Source: Sinonovacula constricta
Lineage: Eukaryota; Mollusca; Bivalvia; Cardiida; Solecurtidae
NCBI GenBank assembly: GCA_007844125.1
Contig: CM017556.1
Location: 85,406,864 to 85,470,863 of the forward strand
Direction of reading: 5' to 3'
DNA length: 64,000 nucleotides
Shown: positions 1-13,400 of the stretch, piece by piece
How positions within the stretch are numbered: the first letter of the stretch is position 1
How the letters are laid out: each line of letters opens with the position of its first letter
Position numbers and translations under genes: made by a program
Notes under the pieces: model-generated
Told to the model about the DNA's origin: nothing
Database searches by the model: none
The model's input: the letters and a program-made list of their open reading frames with translations, nothing else

Positions 1-216
1 TTATGCCGTTTGGATATAAATGGACGTTTCTTGTGGATTTTTTTCACTCTTAATGATTAAATTAAAGGTTTTGTAGAAATTTTAATAAAAGTCATTGTTC
101 AAAAATGCGCATGGATATCCCCACCACCAAACTCTTACACACATGGACACAAAGACAAAACAATGAATAAGTAAATATGATTCAGATTTACTTTACTGCG
201 GATTTTTATTTAGGCT

Positions 217-960
217 ATTGTAAACTCACGACCCACTTAATTGGGGTTTTAATTTGATGTTTTAATTTTAATTCTTAATAAAACTACGACCCTCTTAACT
301 TGAGTTTTATTTGATGATTTTTAATTAATTTATTGTAAAACAAATGGCCTCCTTAACAGGAATTAAGTTGATGTTTGGATTAAATGGTTTTCTTTTTTAA
401 AATTAGCGCAGCGACTCATTTATGGCCAGTTAAGCAATGTCAAGCTATTTTGGTGTGGAAAGATCTTAAATAAATGTCTAGGTATAGTCACCGACTCACC
501 GCATGTACCTGGAAGAACAACTCATAAAATTCTCTTTCCTTCCGATTGGGCTTGGGAAATTCTAAGCATACTTTCACTGTTCAATTCAATTTTTTGTTCG
601 GCATAAGCAATAACGTTATTGCCAAAGAACAATCGAGAGAAGTTACAAATCTGTGACTACCACGTGGCCAGTTCGCCCATTAGTTCACTGCAAGACTTAT
701 TTAATTGGAGATAAACACAAAACCATGACCCACTTAACTGGTGATTTAGTTCAGGTTTGTATTTAGATTACTGGAAGATCATGGTCCACTTAATTTGATA
801 CTAATTCAAGACCATGATCTATTTAACTGGAGTTAAGACAGTATCATGGCCCATTTAGTTGGCGATTAACACAAGATCATGACCCACTTAACTGAAGATT
901 AAGGTGATATCTGGATTTAATTAATTAAGACCATGGGCCACTTAACTCGGGCCAAAGTAA
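217..960. repeat. Degenerate AT-rich minisatellite
   Basis: A motif close to CATGACCCACTTAACTGG followed by GATTAA recurs irregularly, roughly every 40 to 65 bases, e.g. near 229, 288, 725, 784, 846, 885 and 935, with many substitutions. No coding frame runs through it. It lies just upstream of the SDR exon, in what is probably one of that gene's introns. Confidence 0.6.
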
Positions 961-1140
961 TGCTTGGAGTTAGTTCATTGCACTTAGACGGCCCTTTTAT
1001 AGAAAATTAAAATGCATGTATAGTACATGAATATTAACTTCCTAAATGCATTCTGGAATATCCTTTTTTATTGTTTTGTTTACTTGAAGTTTCAGTGTTG
1101 AATTTACTTGGTAACACATGTTCTGCGTTCTTTGAAATAG

Positions 1141-1267
1141 GTATCATGAAGACTCCGTTTGAAGGCGCTTCAAGCGTCATCAACTGTGCATCGAACCCAG
1201 AACTATCAGGGGTCAGCGGCAAGTACTACAAGGACTGTGTGGAGGCTGGCACAAATGCTTTATCTAG
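1141..1267 (+). CDS. SDR penultimate coding exon
   Basis: Enters one base into a codon (first two bases GT complete it) and leaves in phase 2 at CTAG|GTAAAC. Contains the K-T-P-x-E-G-A and S-G-K-Y motifs. Confidence 0.78.
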
Positions 1268-2539
1268 GTAAACATCGGGGGCGTGGCTCGGGTACCTCGG
1301 GGCGTGGCTTGGGTAACCTATGAGCCAGAGGCGTGGCTTGGATAACCTATAAGCCAGTGGCGTGGCTTGCATAACCCCATCACCTGGGGGCGTGGCTTGG
1401 TTAACCCATTTCCAGGGGCTTGACAAGTGCAACTCATCATCCTTCTGTATTAAAGCGACTGGATGATTGATGAAAATTGTATTTTTGTTGTATTTGTTTT
1501 GTTAAAGAATAATCAAAACTGTTCTGAACCACTATAGGTAATGGAATATAACATTACATCTGACCACAAGATATGTGTCTATATATAGTTCTTCAGTATA
1601 TGTCGTTGTCTACATGTTGTTAGACTCAAAGGCGTCGCAACACTTTTCAGCTATTTTAGCTTTTTTGTCTCTAAGAATAAAATGAGAATATATATCCGAA
1701 ATGCTCATGCGACAATGCACTTCATGTGTATAGGCCAGTTGTAAACACTAAGTTAAGAGGCTGGATAGGGGCACACTGACTAAACTGCATAAAAAAATAT
1801 GTATCGTGCAGATCGGATAGTTCTGTGTATCATGTATCTACACTAAACTGGGACGAAATCGCTTTTATATTCTATTATTTATCCTTATTGTGTGCCGAAA
1901 ACACCAGAAAATGTAAAAGTCGACAACAGAAAGTGTCGAAGCATCGTATTCTACTCTTTGCTGTGTTGTATTGGCACTGGTACTTAGTCTAAGGCTTGGC
2001 CAAGCGAAAAGTCGCCATTTGAGCATTAAATGATAGATTCTTCGCCACCACGCAGAAATATAAAGTCAGCTTAGATATTATGACAGTAATTGTATGGCAT
2101 ATTGATTAACTTTTATCTCCTTGATTCATGCAATTTTGCGATAGGTCTTTTCGATGACCATGGTTGCGATACAAATTTGCAAAATTGATACAAACTAACT
2201 TTTTATGTAGAACAAATATACATATAGGAAATATAATTCATTCACCCTATGAAAAACAATGATTTTTAAGTAATATAAGCGTTTTTTACTGCCAAGCGAC
2301 GCAAAATCATCACGGTTTGATTAAAAAATTATCAAATTATTACATTTATAGACATTTTATCGAAAGCCTTCTTATAGTGCACTATGTATAAATAGTCTTG
2401 CCACTAGCTGACCAAGTGACCTTGACCTTGCAGAGACGAGGCGACTCAAGAGCAGGTTTGGACAAAGACCCTAGACTTTCTGAAAGGTCACTTGACCGAT
2501 GACGAAGTCTTCTGTTTGGAAGGGGCTGATCCCGAGTGA
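1141..2539 (+). CDS. Short-chain dehydrogenase/reductase, retinol dehydrogenase-like, 3' end only
   Basis: Two coding exons, 1141..1267 and 2434..2539, form the C-terminal end of an SDR. Exon 1 follows acceptor TTTGAAATAG and ends at AG|GTAAAC in phase 2. Exon 2 follows CCTTGCAG, restores the frame and ends at TGA (2537..2539). The joined product carries KTPFEGASSVINCA and SGVSGKYYKDC, which match the C-terminal substrate-side segment of the RDH11-14 class of NADP(H)-dependent retinol/retinal reductases (the K-T-P-x-E-G-A and V-S-G-K-Y motifs). That class is membrane-associated and acts on retinoids or other lipid aldehydes. The Rossmann fold and the catalytic YxxxK are missing and must lie left of the window. 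The tail after KYYKDC is acidic and about 50 residues long, somewhat longer than I expect for this family. The SDR assignment is firm; the substrate is not known. Confidence 0.8.
1277..1425. repeat. Short GGCGTGGCTTGG tandem repeat
   Basis: Five copies of GGCGTGGCTTGG followed by GTAACC-like bases sit 23 to 31 bases apart, starting directly after the donor of the SDR exon. It is GC-rich against an AT-rich intron. Confidence 0.7.
2434..2539 (+). CDS. SDR last coding exon
   Basis: Starts after CTTGCAG; its first A completes the split Arg codon. It reads 35 acidic and aromatic residues (DEATQEQVW near the start, FCLEGADPE at the end) and stops at TGA. The phase agreement with the upstream exon is the main support. 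Confidence 0.7.
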
Positions 2540-2710
2540 CCCCTGGTGACCCTTGCCGACCCCTAGCCGCAGAAACATGGCGTTTCTGTGATCCACGTGC
2601 TGTACGGGTGTGTGGAGACAAAGTGGACTTATACAGTAAAAACTGCTACAGTAGTGTCGGGATCGTCGTTTAATGTTTTGGCAAGTCAGCCTTATTTAAA
2701 ATCGGATTTA

Positions 2711-2716
2711 AATAAA
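2711..2716 (+). terminator. Candidate poly(A) signal of the SDR gene
   Basis: AATAAA 172 bases past the SDR stop. A second AATAAA lies at 2996..3001. Either could serve; which one is used cannot be read from the sequence. Confidence 0.4.
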
Positions 2717-3189
2717 AAGTAGATGTCGTGAAAATTGATTTAATATATATGCAAGTATGTTGGCAATGTATGAAGCATGTGATGTGCAGATAATGAATGC
2801 AAGACCTGACATCGTGTAAGAATGGTGCTAATATTGTAGCTCTAGTGCTGACATCATTCAAAAGGGGCGACAACCGTCGCATGTGTTTAATATATAATAT
2901 ATGCATACTTGAGTTACTGATTCTTGAAACATTGATATATTGCATTTATGTCAGTATTTAAAACTGATGGGGCATGGAAACGTTGGAAGTAAAAGAATAA
3001 AGTTGAAAAGTCATACTTTGACTTGGACATCGATACATTATTTGTCTTTTTTATTTGGTCTGTTTCGTATCTGCACAGTTACATTGTATTTGAAATACTT
3101 AACTTGTTTATAAAAGTTATTCCTGCACAAAATGTGATTTAATATGTTTTAAATAAATAATCAGCAACAACCAAACAGTCTCATTAAAC

Positions 3190-3700
3190 ATTTATATTGT
3201 TAACTCAATTGTGACTTCTATATGGTAAAATAGAATGTCGACTCGGTTTCAGGGACGTATCGGGTTTTTACCCTAAACGAGACATGCCAAATTAAAACGG
3301 AAGTGATATAGCTCCCTTGCTAACACTAAAGCAAAACACACGATCAACCAAATTGTCAAAAAAACGCTCTGCACTTTTCATATTGTTAACTCTATTGTCA
3401 CTTGGTAAAATAGAATGTCGACTCCGTTTCAGGGACGTATCGGGATCATGCCATAAACGAGACATACCAATTAAAACGGTAGTGGTAATACTCCCTTGCT
3501 AACCCTCAAGCAAATGTTATGGTAGTTCAAAGATTGGGTTGGCCTGGGTGTCAGAATAATGTGACTGAATGTCATATCATGCCACTTGCAAAGGAATAAT
3601 ATAATAGACACAGTAAATGCAGAAATCTACATGCTTTAAAACGGAGACGGTCTCCCGATAACTGCAAGGTCGTTGATGGGACGATAAACTCAACAAATTA
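3190..3700 (+). repeat. SINE family C, partly duplicated
   Basis: Two units about 184 bp apart share GAATGTCGACTC, TTTCAGGGACGTATCGGG, ACGAGACAT and CTCCCTTGCTAAC. The second unit runs on into the body shared with copies near 45125 and 63320 (AATGTGACTG, GGGACGATAAAC). The flanking string CGATCAACCAAATTGTCAAA also occurs twice (near 3342 and 3704), so the whole block has been duplicated locally. Confidence 0.6.
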
Positions 3701-4834
3701 ATAAACGATCAACCAAATTGTCAAAACCTCTCGGCAGGTTGATTTAAGCAGGACACTTTTTTTATCACAATCAATTGTTCTTTCAAATGAGAACGGAATT
3801 TCTGAGCAGAAAATGTAATTAAAAGAGGACAATTAGACTACATACGAAAAATAAATAATAATTTTCATGAAAATGACCGCATAGATAGTAAGTTAATTTG
3901 TTACAACATAAAACAAAAGAACTGATGATGTATGACAAAAGTTTATTCCATAATAAACCCTCTGTGGCGTTATCATACTTTGCCATTTTGTACAAAAAGG
4001 TAGACAAATTAAACAAAAAATGCATTGTACAAAAACATACACGACCAAAGTTCGTTTAACTCAGAGATTGAACCTGTGGCCGTTTTAAAGCTTTGTTCGA
4101 TTCTGATTGGTCGGATTTGTTGTTGAAACGTGTATCTTCATTTTACAAGAAAATACTTGAAAAAGGTCGCACACTTTATGTCTTAATATGTTATGTCATA
4201 CAATAAACATGTAAAGCAAACGCACAACATTTAGGTAGGGGTTTTAAATGTCTTGAACAAAAACTGTTCATTATTTCGGAAAGAAAACCCACATCTGATA
4301 CCCAGATATATTTGATAAAGCATATTTCATTATTTATTTCAAAAGCAAACTCTAATAATGGTCGATTTTTTATTTGAATGCTTAGATACAAAAATGTATC
4401 ATAGCACGTATTAAATACAACGCGTAGGTCGTCGTTTTGCCAGAATTCATATTTGTTATACGTTAAAAATCTTCAAATGATATGTTTAAATCTTTTTCAT
4501 ATTTCTTCAATAATGTCTTAAACAAAGTACCATATGTGGACACGAAAATATTTATTTCATTCTGTAGGTTTATGGGAATTCTTCATGATTTTCAACCCAA
4601 ACCTTGCATATAAATTGTAACAATACAGATATACAAATATATTAATAAATTAATATCACATAATGTTTGAACATGATCCCTTGTGTGTATTCGATGGAAA
4701 GTCACGGCCGGTAAATCCTCTGATAATGAGCACCGGTAATAACCACGAAACAATCTTACTTATGACAAGACAGCCATTCGATCTCTATCACAGTATAATT
4801 GTATAAACTACTGTTTGTCAGGTCGATGAAAATA

Positions 4835-4840
4835 TTTATT
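4835..4840 (-). terminator. Candidate poly(A) signal of the fused CDP-alcohol gene
   Basis: TTTATT on the + strand is AATAAA on the - strand, about 170 bases past the gene's TGA. Confidence 0.4.
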
Positions 4841-5008
4841 CAGTTAGCAAAAACGGATTGTTCTCACTGGTGCCGCCTGTCCTTGCTCTGCCAAACGACG
4901 CCTTGAATATAATTAATCTAAATTATGTAGTTTTATCTTAAATTTACGCATCACGTATGACGTTACATAAATATGGCATAGGATCACTCGACTGATATTG
5001 TATTGCGG

Positions 5009-5266
5009 TCAGTAGAACATTGTATGATCATCGTGCTGCACGTGCGGACCAAACTTGGACGAGTTGTAGACCTCCTTTCTGATTTTAGTGGAGGACACTG
5101 ACTCTGTATAGGGAAGGAAGTGGACAGGCATCAGTTTCTCCATGAAGGCTCGAGCTGGGAAGTTCGGCATGTCGTCTCCGCGGACATACATGCTGGAGAC
5201 GTCCTCTTTCTGGTCATACATACATTGCAGGAACGGTGTAGGGTCAGACCCGCGGATACAGAACAC
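5009..5266 (-). CDS. Fusion gene last exon: end of the cytidylyltransferase
   Basis: Starts GTGTTC after CATCTCTAG and ends at TGA (5011..5009). Contains MYVRGDDMPNFPAR, FMEKLMPVHFLPYT and VSSTKIRKEV, the terminal phosphate-binding (I/V)-S-(S/T)-T-x-(I/L)-R motif. Only about 20 residues follow, so there is no long lipid-sensing tail like that of PCYT1. Confidence 0.88.
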   Translation of the reverse strand: MFCIRGSDPTPFLQCMYDQKEDVSSMYVRGDDMPNFPARAFMEKLMPVHFLPYTESVSSTKIRKEVYNSSKFGPHVQHDDHTMFY

Positions 5267-8200
5267 CTAGAGATGGGAGGAAACAGTTTAAAGTTTAGAT
5301 ACTGATGAAAAGAATATTTGCGTGTGTTTAAGTCAAATTATTAGTCAAGCTTAATTTTTACCCTAAATATTTTAGGCCATATTTGACCTTAATAATTCAT
5401 TATTGTGGTCTTTAAGTCTGAAGCACTGCACAAACCGTTTACTCATAACTATTTTAGAATATTGCATTCATCATGTTATAAAGCCCGAATCCGATATAGG
5501 TCTGGTATATATCGGAGACCTTAAGTTCTTATGTTTGCGTCATGTACTATCGCTAAATGATACATTATCGACATTTTCTCATTTCAAATAATGTGAGTGT
5601 TTCAAGACTTGACTTATGAGCTCATTGTTATGTGATGTTCAACAGCATTGGAATCGACTTACTATGTCCGCGTATTTCTTTACATTTGCCATACGGCGGT
5701 GAGTGGAGTCAATAGGCACGCGCTTCTTAAGTCGGAAAATACTTCGACTGTCATGCACACCCACAATCACCTGGATAAAAAAATCACAGACATGAGTTCA
5801 CATCATCTGAATACATTAACAAATGCGTTATAAAATGAGCGAGTCCATTTGTAATTGTGTGTTTTCGTTACATCTCACAGACACAATTATGGTCATATTA
5901 GCGACGTACAGATGATTATTGATGGAGGAAGATCCCAGACTTATTTCTGGGTAGAACCACTGGTGCACCACATGTTAGCTGAAAAACGTCCACACATGAA
6001 AGTTTTCGTTCCGACCGGGACTCGAACCAACGCGGTGAGGAGCCGTGTAATTACAATTCAAATTTCTAACCGCTCGGCCGCACCCTAAAATTATGTTCTC
6101 GACACCTATACCAACACTTCCTGACCTATTGCGATTATGAATACTAAAACAAGTATAAGTAAATACTTACAATAAACTGTTAAATTTGTTGTACTTTGAT
6201 GCCGACTGAAATATTCTGATACAATACACAAGATTTTACATCTTAAATTTAAACTGAAACATTTTTTATTAAAACGCTACATATTTGATCCATACAGGAA
6301 AATAATTTTAATCCTTCTTTTAACAACGTGACGCATTATATTTGATTTTTAAGAAATATAAATTTTATTAAACAAAACTGAAGTGATCTCTGTCTAAATT
6401 TAAAATCTGATAATAACATTTACGCCAAAAATTATAAATTTTCCTTGACCATGTCTGTCGGCTGTCCAAGCGCGGAATGAACACGCTGGCCTATTGCAAG
6501 CGGTCCGAACGAACCAGGGGAAATAATCTTTTTCTTATTCACCCCGTTCAAACGCGGAAAATTTAAGTAATCAATATGCAAACCTGTTTGCCGAGAGCAT
6601 GTAGCCGTGTCAGAAGCTTGATGTGGCCTTCGTGGAACAGATCAAAACATCCGACTGTGTATACCTTGTCTACCCGAGCCGCCGGCGACACCGACGGTAA
6701 GATACCCGGCTTACACAGACTATCACCCAGCCGCCGGAGCTCTTCTTCCTCCTTTTCCGACAGATCAGCCTTCTCAGTCTCCATGTCGTCATCGTCGTCA
6801 TCGTCGCGAGTATCGTCGTCGTCATCGTTGTCAGAAATGTCACCACTAGCGACACGTTTCTGAGAAAGAAATAATCGTAAATATGTGTTTATATTGTTAT
6901 AAGTTTTATTACTTGGAGACTTACTTCCATAGAATCGGTGCATATAAATTGAGTATTTAACTATATATCAATGTATTTAGATCCGTAAAAACTACATTGT
7001 GTGATCACCTTGTCTTAAACATTTTTTTTTTATTTAACAACAAAATTTTAAGAAAAATACCTTATTATTGAATTCATTTTGCACCATCATTTTCAGTTTT
7101 ACATATATTGCTACATGTTGGTTTCCATGGGTAGGTAAGCACTGACAACAAGGAATATGTCAGCTTTGGTAACTTTGCGTAAGTAGGCATTAAGAGGCAC
7201 TCGTTTACGAGATGTAAGTACGCGTTGATTACGAGGGATAGATGGGCATTGATTACTAGAAATATTTAGGCTCCAGCTGATTACGAAGGACGTGTAGGAA
7301 TTCTTTATAAGGCATAGGTAGGAATTTATTACGATGTATAGGTATTAACGGTATATATCACGAGTGACAATGTGAATCTTGGGGCGACGTGTTCTGGAAC
7401 TAGCGATATTACACTCTCTACCATCGGCTCATACATTCACCTCTGTTATTGGCTCACTTAATGGCGGGACTACTTTCGATCCACGTGACTTTCAAAAAGT
7501 CACATGATATTAAAGATGGTGACACCGGTGAAACGAGAAGTTGTTTTTTTTTTTTGTAGAAACAAGAACTCAAGAAATTATAGTTTAGACAGCAAGAAAG
7601 CAAAAGAAGATAATTTTATAAGTAAACTTTCACTTCTCGATAACGTTAATTATATAATCTGTTTATCTTTTAAAACCAAGTTCTTGTCGTATTTCTTAAC
7701 TGCCTCGTGGATCACGTCCATGTTTATTTACAAGTGCGCACTAATATCACTATGTTATTCTTCCAAAAATAGTGCGCTTGAATTAATTAAATTTCTTTAA
7801 TTATTTACTTCAATATATGTCTTTTTATGTAGAAGTATTATTTTTATTTGAAAATATCCTTTAAATAACACTTTAAAATTTCCGTCAAAAATCTTGACGT
7901 GAGCCCATTGCAGAGGTGTCTGAGAGAGGAACGAACGACAACTCTGCATGGGAGATTGGCGGTATTAGTGACGATACAAACCACGTGGGGCATAGAGAAA
8001 ATATCACGTGACAAGTCAAAATGGAGCCCCTGTCCCTCAACGTGTAGCTAAAAAAAATAAAGTAGTGAAACTGCGCATTTCGTAAAATGGGTCTTTAATA
8101 TTTTACACAATAAATATTATATAGTGAGTGTCCTGCAAGAAATATTTTTCACACCCCGATAAGTGTGAAACGCTACATACAGGTATTTCCCGTTGTTTGT

Positions 8201-10387
8201 TTACCAAGGGACGTTACTCTTACTGTTCCAATACTACTTTGTTACTTTGTTTTTTATTAGGTATAATTATTGTAGATATTTTTACCCACTTTTTCAAATC
8301 TTTTAAGAAGACTGGAGACTAAAAAAATGCACAAAAATGTACTTTATTAATTAAGACAGTAAAATATGCAAATTAAAAATAAGGCTATTTTTGTATATAG
8401 CGGATGAAAATACATACACAAAAGGGAGATAATATATTTTGAAAATTGGGAATATTGTTGGCAAGTGGAGGAGACGTGTTCATTATATTACTGTGGTCGG
8501 TAATGTGTCGGGGATAGTACAGGATAGGTGACATATATATAATAAATTACCATGTTATACGAGAGCTGTAAATCTGTCTGTATGCCGACAGATTCCTGCG
8601 AAACAGACGGCAACATTTAAATCTGCTGATATAGCCTAATATCTGCAGTAAAACAGATGCCATTTAATATGATTTAAAAATGAAAATTAAGCTATCATGT
8701 TTCTACAGAATGTGACAAATATTTACTTGCAAGATTATACGATTTAGTTGCTTAAAAACAACAACAACGACGACCACAACTAAAAACTGCTTCTATAAAC
8801 AAAACAAATTGTATTGAGCTGCATACTTATTGTTATTCATAATTTTCCGGATCAGAACCTTCATACTTGTTTTACAAAGAGGTTGCGAATGAACAAGGTT
8901 AAAAAGTTAATTTTAAAAATGTCAGTATAACTTGTTTCAAGAAATACATGAAGCAAAACAATAATGGTCATTATAGCGACGTCCAGTTATTTTTGTGGAG
9001 GAAGACCTTTGACCAATTTCCTTGGCTCGCTGCTGGGCGGCCAGTAAACCATCGCACATGAACTTTTTCAACCCGTCCAGGATTCGAACACACGCAGTGA
9101 GAGGGATATGAGTCACGCGACTCTACTTATCGGACAAAAAACATCATCAACTGATAGAGTAGAGCTGCGTTGAAGTCCGTTTTTTTATTGCAGCTATTCC
9201 ACCTGATTCTATTTTGTCTTGTATATGCGGTTTAGCATTTGCTGCATTTAAAACACGCAAAGCATAGTAAAACGCTGATAAATGTAGTTACTTTCTGGCT
9301 ATTTTTACTAAAATACTCGGAGAGCTTTTGAGAAAAAAACGGGTAAACATAAAGCACAATGGGCATGAAGATTACTGTTTGAATTAAAAGCCACAATTAA
9401 AGTAAAATAGTCGATCGTTATAATTATAGTAAATGTGGCATTGTTGATACCAGCACACACAGCATTATATTTAGTCTTGTATTGTCTTGTATTGTCTCAT
9501 TTATGTAGTGGATGATTTCTCCAACAGGATTTACGCCAATAGAATGACCATATAGAAAACTGTTTATGTACATCAGATGGAGAAAAAGACATCTCTCCAA
9601 ACTTTTTTGCATCAACGATAATTTATGACTTACTCATATTAAAAGCTGCCTAAAGAACCGTACAAAACAATCGTCCAATTAATGAGATTGTTTTTCGACC
9701 AGTCCGAGGTTCGAACCCGGATCTTTAGCTTGAGGGTAGTAGGTATAGTCAGGCTACTTTCCACATTCTCCATCATCTTCCTACGACAGAATAGTGATTC
9801 ACTACTGAACTAGAATCCTGCAAGGCAACTTTATGGCAAAAAGATACAAGATACATTTTCTTACAAGTTACATTTTATTTGTTGTTTTATTAAGTCCTAC
9901 ATATATAGCAAAGCAACAAACATTATGTGTACCTAATTACCGATGTAATCGAAAGAAGATAGAACGCATTCTGGTGGCTACCTTCAGTGGTGATTCGGGC
10001 CTATCCTCCATCACCCCAGAGTCATCCATGACCCCGGGGCTCCCGGTGGTCTTGGGGGTCTTAGAGCTGTTGCGTGTGGTAATCTGTTCATCCTGTCGCA
10101 GGCGTGGTCGTAGTTTATGCATGAGACTGCCGTGGGCAAACCGGAACGACAGTACCAGACACACGATACCAATGATGCCGCCTGGGGAAACGATGGAATC
10201 GTGTTCACAAGGATAACTTACTTACAATATGACTGTTATGCACAAACTAAAATTACTGTTAAGGGAACGATACACACACAACCAATCTAGATCTTAAAAA
10301 CGTCGCCTTGAAAAGTGACCAATGATTAAATGACAATGAAACAGTGAAAACTGTAAATATTATACATGACGAGCGTGCGAGCGAGCG

Positions 10388-10442
<55 letters not shown>

Positions 10443-13400
10443 TAGAGAAGAGAGAGAGAGAGAGAGAGAGAGAAAGGGGGAGAGAGAGACGTTTCGGCAG
10501 TCATGCGATCTGACCTCAGCTAGAACTAATAAGACAGAGGAAGTCAAGTCAAATACGGATGGTAGAAGTACCCATCACATTTTGACGTTGTGCAGAGTGT
10601 GTGTATACAGCAACATAATTCGCATCGTCTTATACCCATGCTCGACTATTCAATTTTACTACATTCGCCTACCGTGGGTTTATTGGTATTTTTCCTGAAG
10701 TCTTATCGAACTGAATAGAACAAGAATTGGCCAATCATAATACTGTTTGCAAAATCAATACTCTTCAGCTTGGAGACTAGAAGTATAACAATGCCATCGC
10801 CATTGAAAGAACGAGCTTTATCATTGGACTGAAATCTTTATCGGATTATGAAGCGACCAATGAAATATTATTACTAGAAACGGCGAAAAGTGAACTAAAT
10901 ATACCACGGGCGATGGGTAGAGAGTAATGGAATGGATCGGTCGTGGGTGTCCGACGATGCATAATTCGATTTCAGGTTTGCATTTAGAAGGAGAATGGCG
11001 TATTCAAACGAACAATATTATCTTTCTTATAAAGCTACAGTGCATACAAATTTATAGACTAGAAATTAAGTTAGAAAATGCCGCTAAAAGCGACGATTTT
11101 ACATTAGAGAGAGCCTTAAACACGAGGTTGTTCACCGACCTGTAGATTGGGCTGGATTAATTGTTCCCCTAGCGATACACAAACAAGCCACGCCCACTGA
11201 CTCTAACTTCTCCTTGAGCTTTCCTTCCATCGATGCAGCGATGTTCGGAGACTCGGTATTCTTCGTTGAATTAGAATGCCTGTTTGAATAATGGACATTT
11301 TTCACGAATTAATAATTGGAATTAAAGACTATACAGGTGTGCTTTGTTATTAAACTTCAGAGCTGCAATTTAGGACCAAAACACCATGTGCCTTTATGTA
11401 ACGGTTTCTAAAGTTGCGCTGTTTTGCTGCGTCCATGATTCACCGATTGTTGAGATTCGTATAGCTTATGCTATAACATAAAGCTACACATATTTAGCAT
11501 AGTAGCATTTAGCACTTTTCATTTGCTATTTTGAAATAAAAGTATTTAAAAAAGTGTATGTTGTTGAGTGAGAAAATTTGTAAGTGTGAATGATACTTTT
11601 TCATGCCTAGGGCAACATAATCTGTGAACTAAACCTACTCAACAAATGACGTACGAAGTTTCCAAAAAAATAAACGTGGTACGACTTTGAAATGGTACAA
11701 AGTTACCAACATTCGAATTTAAATCTGACAAACCTCGAACACCTAGCAAATATTACACGTCTTTCAAAGTGTATGAGCAAATGTGTTTGGATACCTAGTA
11801 ACATTTTCAGGAAATGACAACGGGTGAAGATAAACTTTCGTACTTAAGGTACTTAATTCTTGACGGACTGTCTCGTTTCCAACTATACAAGTTAATGTAG
11901 CAGACATTTAAAAGCAGAAAATTAAGGGTCGATATCTATAACCGACTGAAACACTGGAGGGTAGGTTACAATCGCCAATAGCTGGTTACACCACATGTAC
12001 AACCGGCCGCAATAGCTCAGATGGTAGAGCGTCGGCTTGCGGATCGGGAGGTCGTGGTTTCGAACCCCGGCCGGGTCATACCAAAGACTTTAAAGTTGGT
12101 AGTAGTGGCTTCCCTCCTAACGCTCGGGGCTACGGGGACAGCATTACGCCTGACTCGTCGGTGTCAGTATAATGGACCGGCCGGGTTCAGTCCCTGGGCA
12201 CCTCATAAGTGCCCCTGTGCTGTAATGATAGAAATGTCGCTGCGCAGTATCGGCAAAAATGCCGGCTAATCCCATATCCCACATCTACAACGTTTCGCTG
12301 GAATCAGTATTCCTACGTGCGTTTGAGAAAATCCAAAACATTTAATAATATATTTGCATCTTTTTTTTCACAGGCTGAATATAATAATGTAAAACATTTG
12401 ACTTTTTTCTGTTTCGAGATTCAAACTGTGTGTCTCATTTCATTCATGTCATGGAAATACGTATAACTACTTTTCGTCGCGCGTGATACAGGAATAGTCT
12501 TAAATTATTAGGTCGACAGTTTAAGTGTAAAGTAGTAACAGTGTATTCACTGCTAATGCTATGGTATCAATTATGGTCGTTAAAGCAACGCACAGCTATT
12601 TTATTTTAGTGGAGGAAAACCCCAGGCAATTGTCTGGGTAGAACTACAGGCACACCACAGGTCAGCTGGAAGACCCTCCCTTATTAAGTATTTTAACCCT
12701 GGACTTACGCGGTGAGAGGCAAAGCAGTCAGATGACTTACAACACGGCGACTCTACCACTACGCCACACGCGCCCCATTAATTCTGTATCTAAGACCGTA
12801 GGCGCAGACTATACCAAGGTTCTGTTATGATATGTTAAAGATGTTACTATGTTACCTGGCATATTTTGCTTGATAGAAGTCCTGAACCCGCACCATACCA
12901 ATGATAAACTCATACCCAATCAGAGGAACACATGCAAACAGGTAGACTGCCACCTGTAGGGAGGTCATATGACTGAAGTCGGTTGTCAGGAGGACCGACC
13001 ACAACGACATACAGACGACAATCTGGAAAAAAGTCGGATGGACATCACACACAGTGTAAGCATAATGAGGAACGCAGAAGAGAAGAAGGATTTGCGGCTA
13101 GGACAAATATAACAGTTAATATATTCAAGAAATACATTTTCTTAACCAAACATAATGAACGCTGTACATAACATCGCAGTTCAAACAGTATATTACATTT
13201 ATTTTAAGAATGGTCATTGAAACATAAAATTGATTAATTGTTATTGAGGTATTAGAGTTTTTAAAGAATATTATATGTGTTTAGTTGTAAACGAGCGGTT
13301 GGAAGCGACGACATCGAAATTGCTAGCCCCCAACCGCGAAAATTACGATCCGATGTAAGTTGCTGTAAGTGAAAAACGTGTACGTGTAACGATCATTTTG

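Larger units (their letters stand above)
2540..4990. other. Convergent intergenic region
   Basis: Lies between the + strand SDR stop and the - strand stop of the fused lipid gene. Apart from the SDR poly(A) candidates, the duplicated SINE unit at 3190..3700 and a candidate - strand poly(A) signal at 4835..4840, I see no exon or conserved reading frame. Confidence 0.5.

Noticed and set aside
6576..6863. Ser-rich + strand open frame
   Set aside because: Exact antisense shadow of the Asp-rich linker exon on the - strand.
12003..12075. tRNA gene in the SINE A head
   Set aside because: A and B boxes are present but the acceptor stem does not pair, and the same head precedes the same body in other copies.
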